The position numbers and the translations under genes are program-made. A DNA stretch of 64,000 nucleotides from Streptomyces sp. DvalAA-43. GTDB taxonomy: Bacteria > Actinomycetota > Actinomycetes > Streptomycetales > Streptomycetaceae. Positions 25,332 to 34,116 of the stretch are shown in pieces. The stretch spans positions 1 through 64,000 of the forward strand of contig NZ_FMBW01000069.1 in assembly GCF_900091725.1 (NCBI RefSeq). Direction: 5' to 3'. Numbering within the stretch: position 1 is the first letter of the stretch; every line of letters begins with the position of its first letter. The notes beneath the pieces were generated by a model, which ran no database searches, had not been told where the DNA came from, and saw nothing but the letters and a program-made list of their open reading frames with translations.

Positions 25332-27284
25332 TCAGCTCAGCGGACGGCAGAGCAGCGTGTCGGGGACGCCGCCGTGGTTCCACTTCCACGTGAAGGCGAC
25401 GCCGGCGACGTACTCGTTGTCGGCGCACTGACCCTTGTAGTAGCCGGGAGCCCAGTCGCTTTCGACCGAGCCGCCGTTGGCCGGGCGGTTGTCACCCTGG
25501 TCGAACCAGACGTTGCGGCCGTTCAGCGGCAGCGGTGCGGCGGACGGCGCACAGAGCAGGCCGGCCATGGAGTTGCCGTTGACGCTGTAGCCGACTGCGA
25601 AGGTGTTGTCGGGGCACTGGAGTTTGTTGTAGCCCGGGGCCCAGTCGCCGTGGGTGACATAGCGCTCGTCATGGACGGCCACCCAGTCACCGGCTCCCTT
25701 GGCGGGCTGGTTCGCGTCGGTGCACAGGCCGCGCTTGTCGCTGCGGCCGAGGCCGGTCAGGCGCTGGCTGTCGGGGCAGTTGCCCTTGCGGTAGCCGGGG
25801 CTCCAGTCGCCCTGGGCGAGCATACGGGAGGAGACGTCGTGGTCGCGGAAGTCGAGGTTGAGCATGTTCCAGTGGTTGACCTGTGCGACTGGACCGGTCT
25901 TCCCCGGGGCGTTGACCAGTTTGTTCCAGTCGGCGGACCGCCAGTCACCGGAGTCGCTGAGGCTCTGCCGTCTACCGGCGGCGTCGTAGGAGATCAGGGC
26001 CCAGCTGTCCTGGGGCGCGCCATTGGCGCCGGTCCATCCGACCAGCGGCCAGATGGCGAAGTCGGTGTCGTTCTCGACCAGGATGTCGGTGAAGTTGTCG
26101 AACCAGGTCTTCTCCTTGGTGTCGTCCGACCCCCGACCGGCGGCGCCGAACTCGCTGATCCAGACGGGGGCGGTGAAGTGCTGGCCGGACTGGGTGACGA
26201 ACAGGGCCTCGTCGTGCACCAGTTGTTTCAGCTTGTCGAGCGGGAAGTCCTCGTACGGCCAGTCGTTGGTGTGCCCCGGTCCGCTGTCGGCGCCCGTGTA
26301 GTTCGGTCCGGTGTAGCCGTAGAAGTGCGCGGCGTAGACCAGCTTTCCCGAGGTGATCAAGGTGTTGGAGAGTTCACGGACCGGGGTCAGCATCGGCCTG
26401 CCGTAGTTCAGCCCGTCCAGCGGGATGCCGTACCAGTTGATGCCCTCCATGACGACCAGCATGTCGGGGTCGGCTTGCAGGATGCGGGTGCCCGCCTGCT
26501 CGAAGGCCGCGTACGTGTCGTGGTCGTCACCCCAGCCCCAGTTGGGGTCGTCCCAGGTGTCGCGGCGAATCTCGTTGCGCAGGTCGGCGCCGACGACACG
26601 CTTGTTCGCCTTGTAGCGGTTCACCAGGAAGAGCCAGTCCTGCTGCCACTGCTCGGCGGACTGGCCGCTGTTCCAGCGCTCGTTGCCGTCCAGGCCACAG
26701 CAGAAGCGGTAGGTGGTGGTGTGGTTGTTGAGGATGACCGCGAACCCCTCGGCGGTCAGGGCCGCCACCACCGCGTCGAACACCTGCAGCGGGGTCTTGC
26801 CCTTCAGCTGCGGGTTGGCCGCGACCGCCGAGTCCGGTACGACCGTGGTGTCGCGCATCATCGCGTTGGCGAACGGCAGGCGGATGCTGTTCAGCCCGAG
26901 TTCGTGGAAGTCGGCCATGATCTGCGTCATCGGGGCGCGGTCCAGGCCCAACGGGAGGTTGTGCGACATCTGGTCCGCCTGGTGGTTCGCGGGGTCGTTG
27001 ACGTCGCCGCTGCCTTCCCAGGTGCCCTGGGCACCGGCCCAGTTGCCGGCCTTCAGCTTGAAGCGGTTGCCGTCGGCGTCGACGATGTACCGCCCGCGGG
27101 TGCTCAGCGGCCCCGTCCAGGAGGCTGCCAACTGCGGCCCTGTCATGGGAGTGGTGGCGGCGCTGGGGGGCGCTGCGACGGAGCCGGTCGTCCCCGCGAG
27201 AACGAGGGTGACCGCGGCTGCCGTGGCAGGCAGGATTCGGGAGAAGAATCTCCTGACGGCGGGAGCCGACCTTTCGGATCTCAT
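25332..27284 (-). CDS. Secreted glycoside hydrolase family 5 enzyme with triple C-terminal repeat module
   Basis: This 650-residue exported protein has a basic start, a hydrophobic core (residues 16-36) and an A-x-A-like cleavage region near 38. The GH5 barrel carries the acid/base Glu238 in VGADLRNEIRRD and the nucleophile Glu378 in APVWISEFGAAGRG, with LNSIRLPFAN and NNHTTTYRFCCG between. From residue 490 onward three Cys-containing repeats follow (DWSPGYRKGNCPD, DWAPGYNKLQCPDN, DWAPGYYKGQCADN, each ending in a LC motif), possibly a carbohydrate-binding module. GH5 covers endo-mannanases, endoglucanases and others; I cannot fix the subfamily. It is the operon's only visibly exported hydrolase, so it should make the oligosaccharides that the importer takes up. 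Confidence 0.88.
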   Translation of the reverse strand: MRSERSAPAVRRFFSRILPATAAAVTLVLAGTTGSVAAPPSAATTPMTGPQLAASWTGPLSTRGRYIVDADGNRFKLKAGNWAGAQGTWEGSGDVNDPANHQADQMSHNLPLGLDRAPMTQIMADFHELGLNSIRLPFANAMMRDTTVVPDSAVAANPQLKGKTPLQVFDAVVAALTAEGFAVILNNHTTTYRFCCGLDGNERWNSGQSAEQWQQDWLFLVNRYKANKRVVGADLRNEIRRDTWDDPNWGWGDDHDTYAAFEQAGTRILQADPDMLVVMEGINWYGIPLDGLNYGRPMLTPVRELSNTLITSGKLVYAAHFYGYTGPNYTGADSGPGHTNDWPYEDFPLDKLKQLVHDEALFVTQSGQHFTAPVWISEFGAAGRGSDDTKEKTWFDNFTDILVENDTDFAIWPLVGWTGANGAPQDSWALISYDAAGRRQSLSDSGDWRSADWNKLVNAPGKTGPVAQVNHWNMLNLDFRDHDVSSRMLAQGDWSPGYRKGNCPDSQRLTGLGRSDKRGLCTDANQPAKGAGDWVAVHDERYVTHGDWAPGYNKLQCPDNTFAVGYSVNGNSMAGLLCAPSAAPLPLNGRNVWFDQGDNRPANGGSVESDWAPGYYKGQCADNEYVAGVAFTWKWNHGGVPDTLLCRPLS

Positions 27285-27341
27285 GATTGTCCCCTCCAGG
27301 GGTGGGGTGGGTGTGGGGCTTGGATCTTCAGGTGGTGCGGC

Positions 27342-27358
27342 CCGGACCGGTGGTCCGG
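27342..27358 (-). terminator. Short hairpin between permease and GH5 genes
   Basis: CCGGACC, loop GGT, GGTCCGG form a 7-bp stem in the 87-bp gap between the permease stop and the GH5 start. It may attenuate read-through or stabilise the upstream transporter message; it is too weak for a firm terminator call. Confidence 0.35.
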
Positions 27359-27371
27359 AGTCAGGTGCGGC

Positions 27372-28217
27372 TCAGCCCTTGAGGCCGCTGGTGGCGATGC
27401 CTTCGACGATGTAGCGCTGGGCGACCAGGAACATGGCCACCAGTGGGGCGATGGTCACGACTGCTCCGGCGAACAGGCCGGGCAGGTTGATGGTCTGTGA
27501 GGTGAGGAACGTCGACAGGGCGATCTGGGCCGTCCACGCGGACGGGTCCTGGCCGATGACCAGTGGCCACAGGAAGGCGTTCCAGCTGTCGATGAAGGCG
27601 AGCGCGCCGAGGGAGGCGAGCATCGCTCCGGACGACGGCAGCGCGATCCGGCGGTAGAGGCCGAGCCAGCCGAGCCCGTCCAGTCGTCCGGCCTCCTCGA
27701 TCTCGCTGGGGAACTGGAGGTAGAAGTTACGGAAGAGCAGAACGGCGAAGGGGTTGAACAGCCCGGGTGCGATGATTCCCCACAGAGTGTTGACCCCGCC
27801 CATGGAGCCCACGACGACGAAGGTGGGAACGAACGTCACCGAGCCGGGGATCATCAGCGTGGCCACCACCAGGGCGAGCAGGACACCGCGCCCGGGTATC
27901 GGGATCCGAGCGAGGGCGTATCCGGCGGCCGAGGCGAGGAGCGTCGACACCGGGGCGGTGATCGCGGCGACCAGCAGCGAGTTGCCGAGGGCCTGGCCCA
28001 TGTTCAGCGCCGGGTCGCTGAAGAGCGAGGTGAAGTTCTCCCAGTGCATCGTCGACGGCCACCAGGTCCAGTCCGGTGACGTCAGGCCCTGCGTGTCCAT
28101 CAGCGCGTTGCGCAGCATCAGGTAGAAAGGCGCCAGGAACAGCACTGTCAGCAGGCCTGCCATCAGGCCGCGCACGGACCGGCGTACCACCGGCGGCAGT
28201 TGTCGTGTTGTTGCCAT
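27372..28217 (-). CDS. Carbohydrate ABC transporter permease (MalG/CUT1 type)
   Basis: This is a 281-residue inner-membrane permease with six predicted helices. The EAA loop that contacts the ATPase is IEEAGRLDGLGWLGLYRRIALPSSG, of the CUT1/MalG type, and the C-terminus is YIVEGIATSGLKG as usual in MalG-like proteins. The ATG at 28217 is preferred because GAGGAG lies 8 nt upstream; a GTG at 28226 overlapping the stop of the preceding permease is the alternative. No ATP-binding gene is in the operon; in streptomycetes such importers normally share the multitask ATPase MsiK. Confidence 0.9.
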   Translation of the reverse strand: MATTRQLPPVVRRSVRGLMAGLLTVLFLAPFYLMLRNALMDTQGLTSPDWTWWPSTMHWENFTSLFSDPALNMGQALGNSLLVAAITAPVSTLLASAAGYALARIPIPGRGVLLALVVATLMIPGSVTFVPTFVVVGSMGGVNTLWGIIAPGLFNPFAVLLFRNFYLQFPSEIEEAGRLDGLGWLGLYRRIALPSSGAMLASLGALAFIDSWNAFLWPLVIGQDPSAWTAQIALSTFLTSQTINLPGLFAGAVVTIAPLVAMFLVAQRYIVEGIATSGLKG

Positions 28218-28222
28218 GTTGC

Positions 28223-29215
28223 TCACTCCTCACCCTTGCCGAAGCCGGTGAGCCGGCCCTGGATCAGGGTCACACCGACGATGAGGGCGGTGAGCACGAA
28301 GGCTCCGGCCGATCCGAGGCCGTAGTTCTGGGAGCCCATCGCGGTGTCGTAGAGGTAGCCCAGGGGGGTTCGTATCGGGGCCGCGGCCGACCCGGACAGC
28401 CCGCTGTTGAACAGGTTGTAGAACTCGTCGAACGCCTGGAAGGCGGCGATGAACTGCAGCATCAGGACGGCCACCGAGGTGTTGCGCAGCATCGGCAGGG
28501 TGATCCTGCGCAGCAGGCGCAGGCCGGTGGCACCGTCGAGGGCGGCGGCCTCGTACATCTCCTTGGGGATGCCCTGGAGCCCGGCGAGGAAGAGCACCAT
28601 GTAGAAGCCGACCTGGAGCCAGAGGCGGAGGGTGATGAGGACGACCCAGTACAGCGGCGGCGAGGTGGTCTGCAGCCACGGGACGGCATCCATGCCGAAC
28701 CATCCGCCGACCGTGTTGGCGATGCCGCTCGGGAGCCCGTTGAACAGGCTCATCTTCCACAGCAGGGAGGCCGCGACGTAGGAGACGGCGGCCGGGATCA
28801 GGAAGGCGGTGCGCAGCACGGCCCGGCCGCGACGGATCCGGTGCACCAGCAGCGCCAGCCCCAGCGATGCGGCGAACGTCACCGGCACGATGAACACCGT
28901 GAACAGCAGGATCTGGCCGAGCGACTTGCGGAACACCGCATCGGAGAGCAGGGTCCGGTAGTTGTCCAGGCCGACCCAGTGCCCCAGGGCGATGGTGCCG
29001 CGGGCCTCACTGAGGCTGAGCAGGAAGCTCCAGCCGATGGCGACGTACTTGAAGAGGCCCAGGCCGATCAGCAGGGGCCCGGCGAGCAGTGCGAACGCTC
29101 CCCAGGCACGCCGGTCCGGGCGGGTACGGCGGACGGGGGCGGTGCCCCGCGGCTCGGCCGCGGGGCACCCGACACGCTCGTGGTGAAGCGTGGGCGGAGG
29201 TGCGGACTTCATCAT
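28223..29215 (-). CDS. Carbohydrate ABC transporter permease (MalF/UgpA type)
   Basis: This 330-residue permease has a cytoplasmic N-terminal tail of about 40 residues and six predicted helices, beginning WGAFALLAGPLLIGLGLFKYVAIGWSFLL. The EAA loop is MYEAAALDGATGLRLLRRITLPMLRNTS, with the G-x-x-x-I/L-P pattern of MalF/UgpA subunits. The start ATG overlaps the stop of the binding-protein gene (ATGA), so translation is coupled. With the gene just downstream it forms the transmembrane heterodimer of the importer. Confidence 0.9.
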   Translation of the reverse strand: MMKSAPPPTLHHERVGCPAAEPRGTAPVRRTRPDRRAWGAFALLAGPLLIGLGLFKYVAIGWSFLLSLSEARGTIALGHWVGLDNYRTLLSDAVFRKSLGQILLFTVFIVPVTFAASLGLALLVHRIRRGRAVLRTAFLIPAAVSYVAASLLWKMSLFNGLPSGIANTVGGWFGMDAVPWLQTTSPPLYWVVLITLRLWLQVGFYMVLFLAGLQGIPKEMYEAAALDGATGLRLLRRITLPMLRNTSVAVLMLQFIAAFQAFDEFYNLFNSGLSGSAAAPIRTPLGYLYDTAMGSQNYGLGSAGAFVLTALIVGVTLIQGRLTGFGKGEE

Positions 29216-30486
29216 GCGCGCTGCTTGTCGATCTCGCCCTGGGCCTTCTTGGCCGCGTCGGCCAGGAGCCGCTCCGCATCGCCCTTCCCGCTGACGATCT
29301 TCGCCGCGGCCGCGGTGAAGAGGGAGCTCACAGCGGTGTTCCAGGTGCTGGGGTTGTTCCTGCCGTGCTTGGCGGCCAGCTCGACGGTCTCCTTGGCGGG
29401 TCCCTGGGTGAGCTTGTCGGCGGTGGCGGCGACGGACATGCGCGGCGGGATGTGGAGGCCGTAGCTCTGCGACCAGTCCGTCTGGAGGTCGGTCTGCTGG
29501 ATCCAGAGCCACTGGACGAACTTCTTGGCCGCCTCCACGTTCTTGCCCTTGGCGTTCACGCAGGTGCTCCAGCCGCCGACGCGCACCACGGGCTTGCCGC
29601 CGGGCTTGAAGGCGGGCCATGGCAGGACGCCGAAGTCGTCGCCGAGCGCGGTCTTGATGGCGGGCATCGACCAGAGGCCGCCCCACTGCATCGGGACGAC
29701 GTTCTGGGTGAGGGCGGCGGGGTCCCACCAGTCGGTGGTGAAGCCGAGCAGCAGGGACCGGTCGTCGTGAAGGCGCTTGAGCCCGGCCACGGCCTCGGCG
29801 GCCTGGGGGGAGCCGAAGCCCGCCTTGCCGTCCTCGGTGACGAGGTCGCCGCCGTTGGAGAACACGGACAGGATGGCGCTGTCGCCCAGGCCGTCCTGGC
29901 CGACGAACAGGCCCTTGGTCTTCTTGGAGCTCAGGGCCTTGGCCGCGTCGGCGAGCGCGTCGAAGCTGTCGGGCGGGGTGATGCCGGCCTTGGACAGCAC
30001 GCTCTTGCGGAAGTAGAGCATCATCACGTCGTCGAGCGTCTTGACGCCGTAGAGCTTGCCGTCGACGGTCACCATGTCGCGGGCGCCCGGGTTGAAGTCG
30101 GACTTGGCGCTGCCGTAGATGTCGTCCAGCTGGGCTATCCGGCCCTGCCGGGCGAGGCTCTCGCTGAAGTCACCTATCTCGAAGACGTCCGGGGCGGAGT
30201 CGGTGAGCAAGGTCGCGTTGAGCTTGCCGGAGTAGTCGCCGGGGGTCCAGGTGACCTTGACCGCGATGTCCGGGTTGGCCTTGGTGAACGCGGTGGCATA
30301 GCGGGTGAGAGCCTGCTGCGTGCCGGCCTCGCCGTAGGCGTGGGACCAGACGTTCAGGGTGGTCTTGGCCCCGGAGGGGCCACCGCCGGCCGGGTCGGTA
30401 CTGCAGCCGACCGCCGCTCCGGCGACGAACAGGATGGACCCGCCGAGGAAGCCTCTGCGGCTAAGCTGGGAGCTCCGTGCGCTCAC
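29212..30486 (-). CDS. Sugar ABC transporter solute-binding lipoprotein (Tat type)
   Basis: This is a 424-residue family 1 extracellular binding protein. The N-terminus SQLSRRGFLGGSILFVAGAAVGCS has a twin-arginine motif and a lipobox with acylated Cys28, so it is exported folded and anchored to the membrane. Downstream, LNVWSHAYGEAGTQQALTRYATAFTKANPDIAVKVTW and the aromatic-rich FTTDWWDPAALTQNVVPMQWGGLWSMP are typical of oligosaccharide-binding members. The start is the GTG at 30486 with GAAGGA upstream. It is the first gene of the importer and hydrolase operon. The ligand is inferred, from the enzymes, to be a galactose/mannose-type oligosaccharide. Confidence 0.91.
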   Translation of the reverse strand: MSARSSQLSRRGFLGGSILFVAGAAVGCSTDPAGGGPSGAKTTLNVWSHAYGEAGTQQALTRYATAFTKANPDIAVKVTWTPGDYSGKLNATLLTDSAPDVFEIGDFSESLARQGRIAQLDDIYGSAKSDFNPGARDMVTVDGKLYGVKTLDDVMMLYFRKSVLSKAGITPPDSFDALADAAKALSSKKTKGLFVGQDGLGDSAILSVFSNGGDLVTEDGKAGFGSPQAAEAVAGLKRLHDDRSLLLGFTTDWWDPAALTQNVVPMQWGGLWSMPAIKTALGDDFGVLPWPAFKPGGKPVVRVGGWSTCVNAKGKNVEAAKKFVQWLWIQQTDLQTDWSQSYGLHIPPRMSVAATADKLTQGPAKETVELAAKHGRNNPSTWNTAVSSLFTAAAAKIVSGKGDAERLLADAAKKAQGEIDKQRA

Positions 30487-30626
30487 TTCGCGTCCTTCAG
30501 GTTGAGAGGGTTGGGTGTACGTGGTGTTGTCCGGCGCAGCCGGTGTCCGGCATTCACAGTTGGCAGACGGTGATGGACATCGGTTGCGCCGGAAGCTTGG
30601 GCCGGCGAACAGGTGGTGACACCCGT

Positions 30627-31784
30627 TCAGGGGAAGAGGGCCTGGATGCCGACGACGGCGGCGCCGCGGGCCCACTCCTCCCAGGGCAGCGGACGCAGGG
30701 TCAGCGGGCATTTCGCCGCTGCTTTGAAGCAGTGCGCTTCGTAGGCGTCCCTGATGTGCATTCCGAAAAGGTCGTAGGTGTCGAGCCCCTCGCCTGTGAC
30801 GACGACCCGCTCGGGACCTACGAGGTTCACAAGGGTGGCAATGCCGACGCCGATGGCGTGGCCCGCCCTCGCGAAGACGCCCTGCGCGGCGGGATCTCCC
30901 CCACGGGCGAGCTGAACGGCCCCGTCGAAGTCCAGATCCGGGTCGTCGGTGGCGCGGCGGATGGCGGCGAGTACGGCGTCGCTGGAGGCGATGGCCTCGA
31001 CGCAGCCGGTCTGGCCGCAATGGCACCGTGGCCCGGCCGGGTCGATGCTGATGTGCCCCATCTCTCCGGCGACGCCGTACGCGCCGGCGACCAGCTCACC
31101 GTTGATGACGATCCCTGAACCGATCCCCGCTCCGATGGTGACCAGTGCGAAGTACTCGGTGCCGATGCCCTCGCCGAACCAGTGCTCGGCGGCGGTGATG
31201 GCCTTGACGTCGTTCTCGACGGTGACGGTCAGGCCGGTCGCCGCGGCGAGGTTGTCGGCCAGCGGCACGTCGCGCCAGTTGGGGAGCGCGGAGTAGCGGA
31301 CACGCCCGCAGGGGCGGTCCACATCGCCGGAGACCGCGATGCCCAGATGTCTGGTGCGGGCACGGTACTCGGGCTTCGCGTCGAGAAGTTCGGCGACGAG
31401 CTCGGCCAGCAGCCCACATACGGCGGCCGGGTCGCGGGCGCCCAACGGCCGACTGGCGGTGGTGCGCATCCGGGCCCGCAGGTCGCAGACCGCGCCGTAG
31501 AGGGTGTCGGCACTGATCTTCACACCGACGACGAACTCCCGGTCGGGAGTGACGGCCAGCGGGTTCACGGGGCGTCCGGCCCCTGGAGCGGTGCGCTCCG
31601 GGGGGAGTTCGTGCAGGTATCCGTCGTCGATGAGAGGTCGCGCAGCCTTGGTCACAGCGGTCGAGGACAGGCCCGTCCGGCGGGCCAGCTCCACCCGGCT
31701 GAGCGGGCTCTCGGCCAACAGCAGGGCCAGGATGGCGGTTTCGGCCGGTGCGGTGACCAGTGGTCGCGAATGGTTTGGAAACAC
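30627..31784 (-). CDS. ROK-family transcriptional regulator
   Basis: This 385-residue protein has an N-terminal winged helix (ILALLLAESPLSRVELARRTGLSSTAVTKAARPLIDDGYL, residues 18-57) and a C-terminal ROK sugar-kinase-like domain. It has the ATP-site-like VTIGAGIGSGIVINGELV (215-232) and the ROK zinc motif GEMGHISIDPAGPRCHCGQTGCVE (240-263) with His and three Cys. Such proteins repress sugar operons and release DNA on binding a sugar. It lies 140 bp upstream of the binding-protein gene on the same strand and is divergent from the GH36 gene, so it probably controls both sides. Its message appears leaderless. Confidence 0.9.
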   Translation of the reverse strand: MFPNHSRPLVTAPAETAILALLLAESPLSRVELARRTGLSSTAVTKAARPLIDDGYLHELPPERTAPGAGRPVNPLAVTPDREFVVGVKISADTLYGAVCDLRARMRTTASRPLGARDPAAVCGLLAELVAELLDAKPEYRARTRHLGIAVSGDVDRPCGRVRYSALPNWRDVPLADNLAAATGLTVTVENDVKAITAAEHWFGEGIGTEYFALVTIGAGIGSGIVINGELVAGAYGVAGEMGHISIDPAGPRCHCGQTGCVEAIASSDAVLAAIRRATDDPDLDFDGAVQLARGGDPAAQGVFARAGHAIGVGIATLVNLVGPERVVVTGEGLDTYDLFGMHIRDAYEAHCFKAAAKCPLTLRPLPWEEWARGAAVVGIQALFP

Positions 31785-31790
31785 GGCGGC

Positions 31791-31819
31791 AACCTACGAT
31801 AAATAAATAACTTCGTCCA
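31791..31819 (-). promoter_or_regulatory. Predicted promoter of the ROK gene with AT-rich spacer
   Basis: Read on the minus strand: -35 TGGACG (31819-31814), a 17-bp spacer, and -10 TAGGTT (31796-31791), 6 nt before the GTG at 31784, so transcription would begin at or next to the start codon. The spacer TTATTTATTTATC is strikingly AT-rich for this genome and is the best candidate for the ROK operator. The operator role is inferred. Confidence 0.6.
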
Positions 31820-31822
31820 GTA

Positions 31823-31852
31823 TTGATTTTCTCGTTCGAGCGGCCCTACGCT
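31823..31852 (+). promoter_or_regulatory. Predicted promoter of the GH36 operon
   Basis: TTGATT (31823-31828), an 18-bp spacer and TACGCT (31847-31852) form a plausible vegetative promoter reading toward the GTG at 31942. It is back to back with the ROK promoter, so one AT-rich operator between them could control both. Confidence 0.4.
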
Positions 31853-31941
31853 CTGGCCCAACTCAGGCCACTTCAAACGCTGTTCGGCGTTTCCATTTGC
31901 CCGGATCCTCACCCGACGCTCGACACCCCTCGGGACCTCCT

Positions 31942-34059
31942 GTGCCTCCCACGCCCTCATCCGTTTCCTTCGACCCCACCCGCGGGCTGATGGTCCTGCG
32001 GACTCCGAACAGCGTCTACGCCGTGCGCATCGGCGCCGACGGCAGCCCTCGGCATCTGCACTGGGGGGAAATACTCGACACCGACGCTCTCTGCGGACTG
32101 CCCGTGGCCACCTCACCCGCCACGAGCAGCTTCGAGTCGGATCCCGCCCCGGACGAATTGGCCCCGCAGACCGGTGCGCGGTTCGGGCCGGCCGGCCTCC
32201 AGGTTCGGTTCGCCGACGGCACCCGCGGCGCCCAGTGGTCCTTCACCGGCCACACGGTCCGGGACGGAGAAATCCGTCTTCAACTGACCGACCGCCGCTA
32301 CCCGTTGGCCGCCGAACTGTGCTATCGCGTCCGTCCCGGCAGCGACGTCATCGAGCGCTGGGCGGAGCTCACCCACACCGGAGCCGGCGATTCGGGCCCC
32401 ATCACCGTCGACCGGCTGGACTCGGCCTCCTGGACGCTGCCCGCACTGCCCGACTACCGGCTCAGCCACCTCGTGGGCGGCTGGAACAGTGAATTCCAGC
32501 TGCAGCGCGACCGGCTCCCGGTCGCCGAGACCGTGCTCACCAGCCGCCGCGGCGTCACCAGCCACCATGCCAACCCCTGGCTCGCCCTCGACGACGGCAC
32601 TGCCGACGAGGAACACGGCGAGATCTGGAGCAGCGCCCTTGCCTGGAGCGGCAGCTGGCGCATCACCGTGCACCGCGACCCGGTCGGCCGAACCAGCTGG
32701 ACCGGCGGCTTCGGCCACGAAGGACTCAGCTGGACCATCCAGCCCGGCCAGAGCCTGCACACGCCCGTCTTCGCCGGCCTCTACACCCGCGGCGGCTTCG
32801 GCGCCGCCAGCCGCGCCTGGCACACCCACATCCGCACCGGCGTCCTGCCCTCCCCCGGCCAGGACCGGCCCGTCGCCTACAACTCGTGGGAAGCCACCGG
32901 CTTCGACGTCGACCAGACCGGTCAGCTACGCCTGGCCCGGGTGGCCGCACGTCTGGGCGCCGAACTCTTCGTACTGGACGACGGATGGTTCGGCGGCCGC
33001 ACCTGCGACCGGGCGGGTCTCGGGGACTGGACACCCCGGCCCGAGGCGTTCCCCGACGGGCTGCGCCCACTGGCCGACGAGGTGCACCGCCTCGGGATGG
33101 CCTTCGGGCTCTGGGTGGAGCCGGAAATGGTCAACCGGGACAGCGACCTCTACCGCGCCCATCCCGACTGGGTCATCCACACAGCGACCCGGGACGCGAC
33201 CGAGCTGCGCAATCAGCTCATGCTGAACTTCGCCCGCCCCGAAGTCGAGGCCTGGGCCCACCGGACCCTGGACCAGCTGGTGCGCGACCATGGCATCGAC
33301 TGGCTCAAGTGGGATGCCAACCGAGTCGTCACCGAGGCCGGTTGGGCCGGCCATCCGGACCCCGACCGGTTGTGGATCGACCACACCCGCGCCGTCTACC
33401 GGATCATGGACCGCCTCCGCACCGACCACCCCGGCCTTCGCATCGAGGCCTGCGCGGGCGGCGGCGGACGGGCCGACCTCGGCATCCTCGCCCGCACCGA
33501 CCAGGCCTGGACTTCCGACAACACCGATCCCGTCGACCGGATCAGCATCCAGCACGGCTTCAGCCAGCTCTTCCCCGCCCAGGCCATGGCCGCCTGGGTG
33601 ACCGACAACCCCAACGTCACCACCGGCCGCACCACCCCCCTCCGGTTCCGCTTCCATGTCGCCATGGCCGGAGCGCTCGGGCTCGGCGGAGACCTCACCG
33701 CCTGGTCCGAGGAAGAGCTCGACGAGGCCACCGCGCTCGTCATCCGCTACAAGCAGATCCGCCCCCTGGTCCAGCACGGCCGTCAGTACCGCCTCCACGG
33801 CCCCGACGGAGTGACAGCCGTGCACTACGCGTCCCAGGACGCCACCGAACACGCCGTCCTCGCCTGGCGCCCCGCGACCCGCTTCGGCCACCCGGCCCCC
33901 CGGCTCGCCCTGCCTGCCCTGGACCCCGCGGCCCGCTACCTCGACATCGACGAGGGCAACACCCACAGCGGCGCCGTCCTGACCCGCCGGGGCATGGACC
34001 TGCGGCTGCCCGCCGGCGACTACGCCAGCCGCCTGATCCGGCTGCGCCGCACCGTCTGA
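31942..34059 (+). CDS. Alpha-galactosidase, glycoside hydrolase family 36
   Basis: This 705-residue cytoplasmic enzyme has an N-terminal beta-supersandwich domain (about 1-315), then the barrel with RPVAYNSWEATGFDVD, LFVLDDGWFGGR, GLWVEPEMVNRDSDLY, the nucleophile block IDWLKWDANR (D458) and the acid/base block TDQAWTSDNTDPVDR (D526), and a small C-terminal beta domain. These are the full GH36 signatures of bacterial alpha-galactosidases and the length is typical. The start is set at the GTG at 31942, where similarity begins; a TTG at 31897 extends the frame without support. It is the first gene of the plus-strand unit divergent from the ROK regulator, and would remove alpha-1,6-galactose side chains or act on raffinose-type sugars. 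Confidence 0.92.
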   Translation: MPPTPSSVSFDPTRGLMVLRTPNSVYAVRIGADGSPRHLHWGEILDTDALCGLPVATSPATSSFESDPAPDELAPQTGARFGPAGLQVRFADGTRGAQWSFTGHTVRDGEIRLQLTDRRYPLAAELCYRVRPGSDVIERWAELTHTGAGDSGPITVDRLDSASWTLPALPDYRLSHLVGGWNSEFQLQRDRLPVAETVLTSRRGVTSHHANPWLALDDGTADEEHGEIWSSALAWSGSWRITVHRDPVGRTSWTGGFGHEGLSWTIQPGQSLHTPVFAGLYTRGGFGAASRAWHTHIRTGVLPSPGQDRPVAYNSWEATGFDVDQTGQLRLARVAARLGAELFVLDDGWFGGRTCDRAGLGDWTPRPEAFPDGLRPLADEVHRLGMAFGLWVEPEMVNRDSDLYRAHPDWVIHTATRDATELRNQLMLNFARPEVEAWAHRTLDQLVRDHGIDWLKWDANRVVTEAGWAGHPDPDRLWIDHTRAVYRIMDRLRTDHPGLRIEACAGGGGRADLGILARTDQAWTSDNTDPVDRISIQHGFSQLFPAQAMAAWVTDNPNVTTGRTTPLRFRFHVAMAGALGLGGDLTAWSEEELDEATALVIRYKQIRPLVQHGRQYRLHGPDGVTAVHYASQDATEHAVLAWRPATRFGHPAPRLALPALDPAARYLDIDEGNTHSGAVLTRRGMDLRLPAGDYASRLIRLRRTV

Positions 34060-34116
34060 CCCCGCTCCCTTCTCCGCCGCCCCTTTCTCCACCCGACCCA
34101 CGAAAGAACCGAGAAC

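Noticed and set aside
24315..27500. 1061-codon open frame on the plus strand
   Set aside because: It is antisense to the well-supported GH35 and GH5 genes, with Val/Gly/Arg-rich shadow composition and no family similarity.
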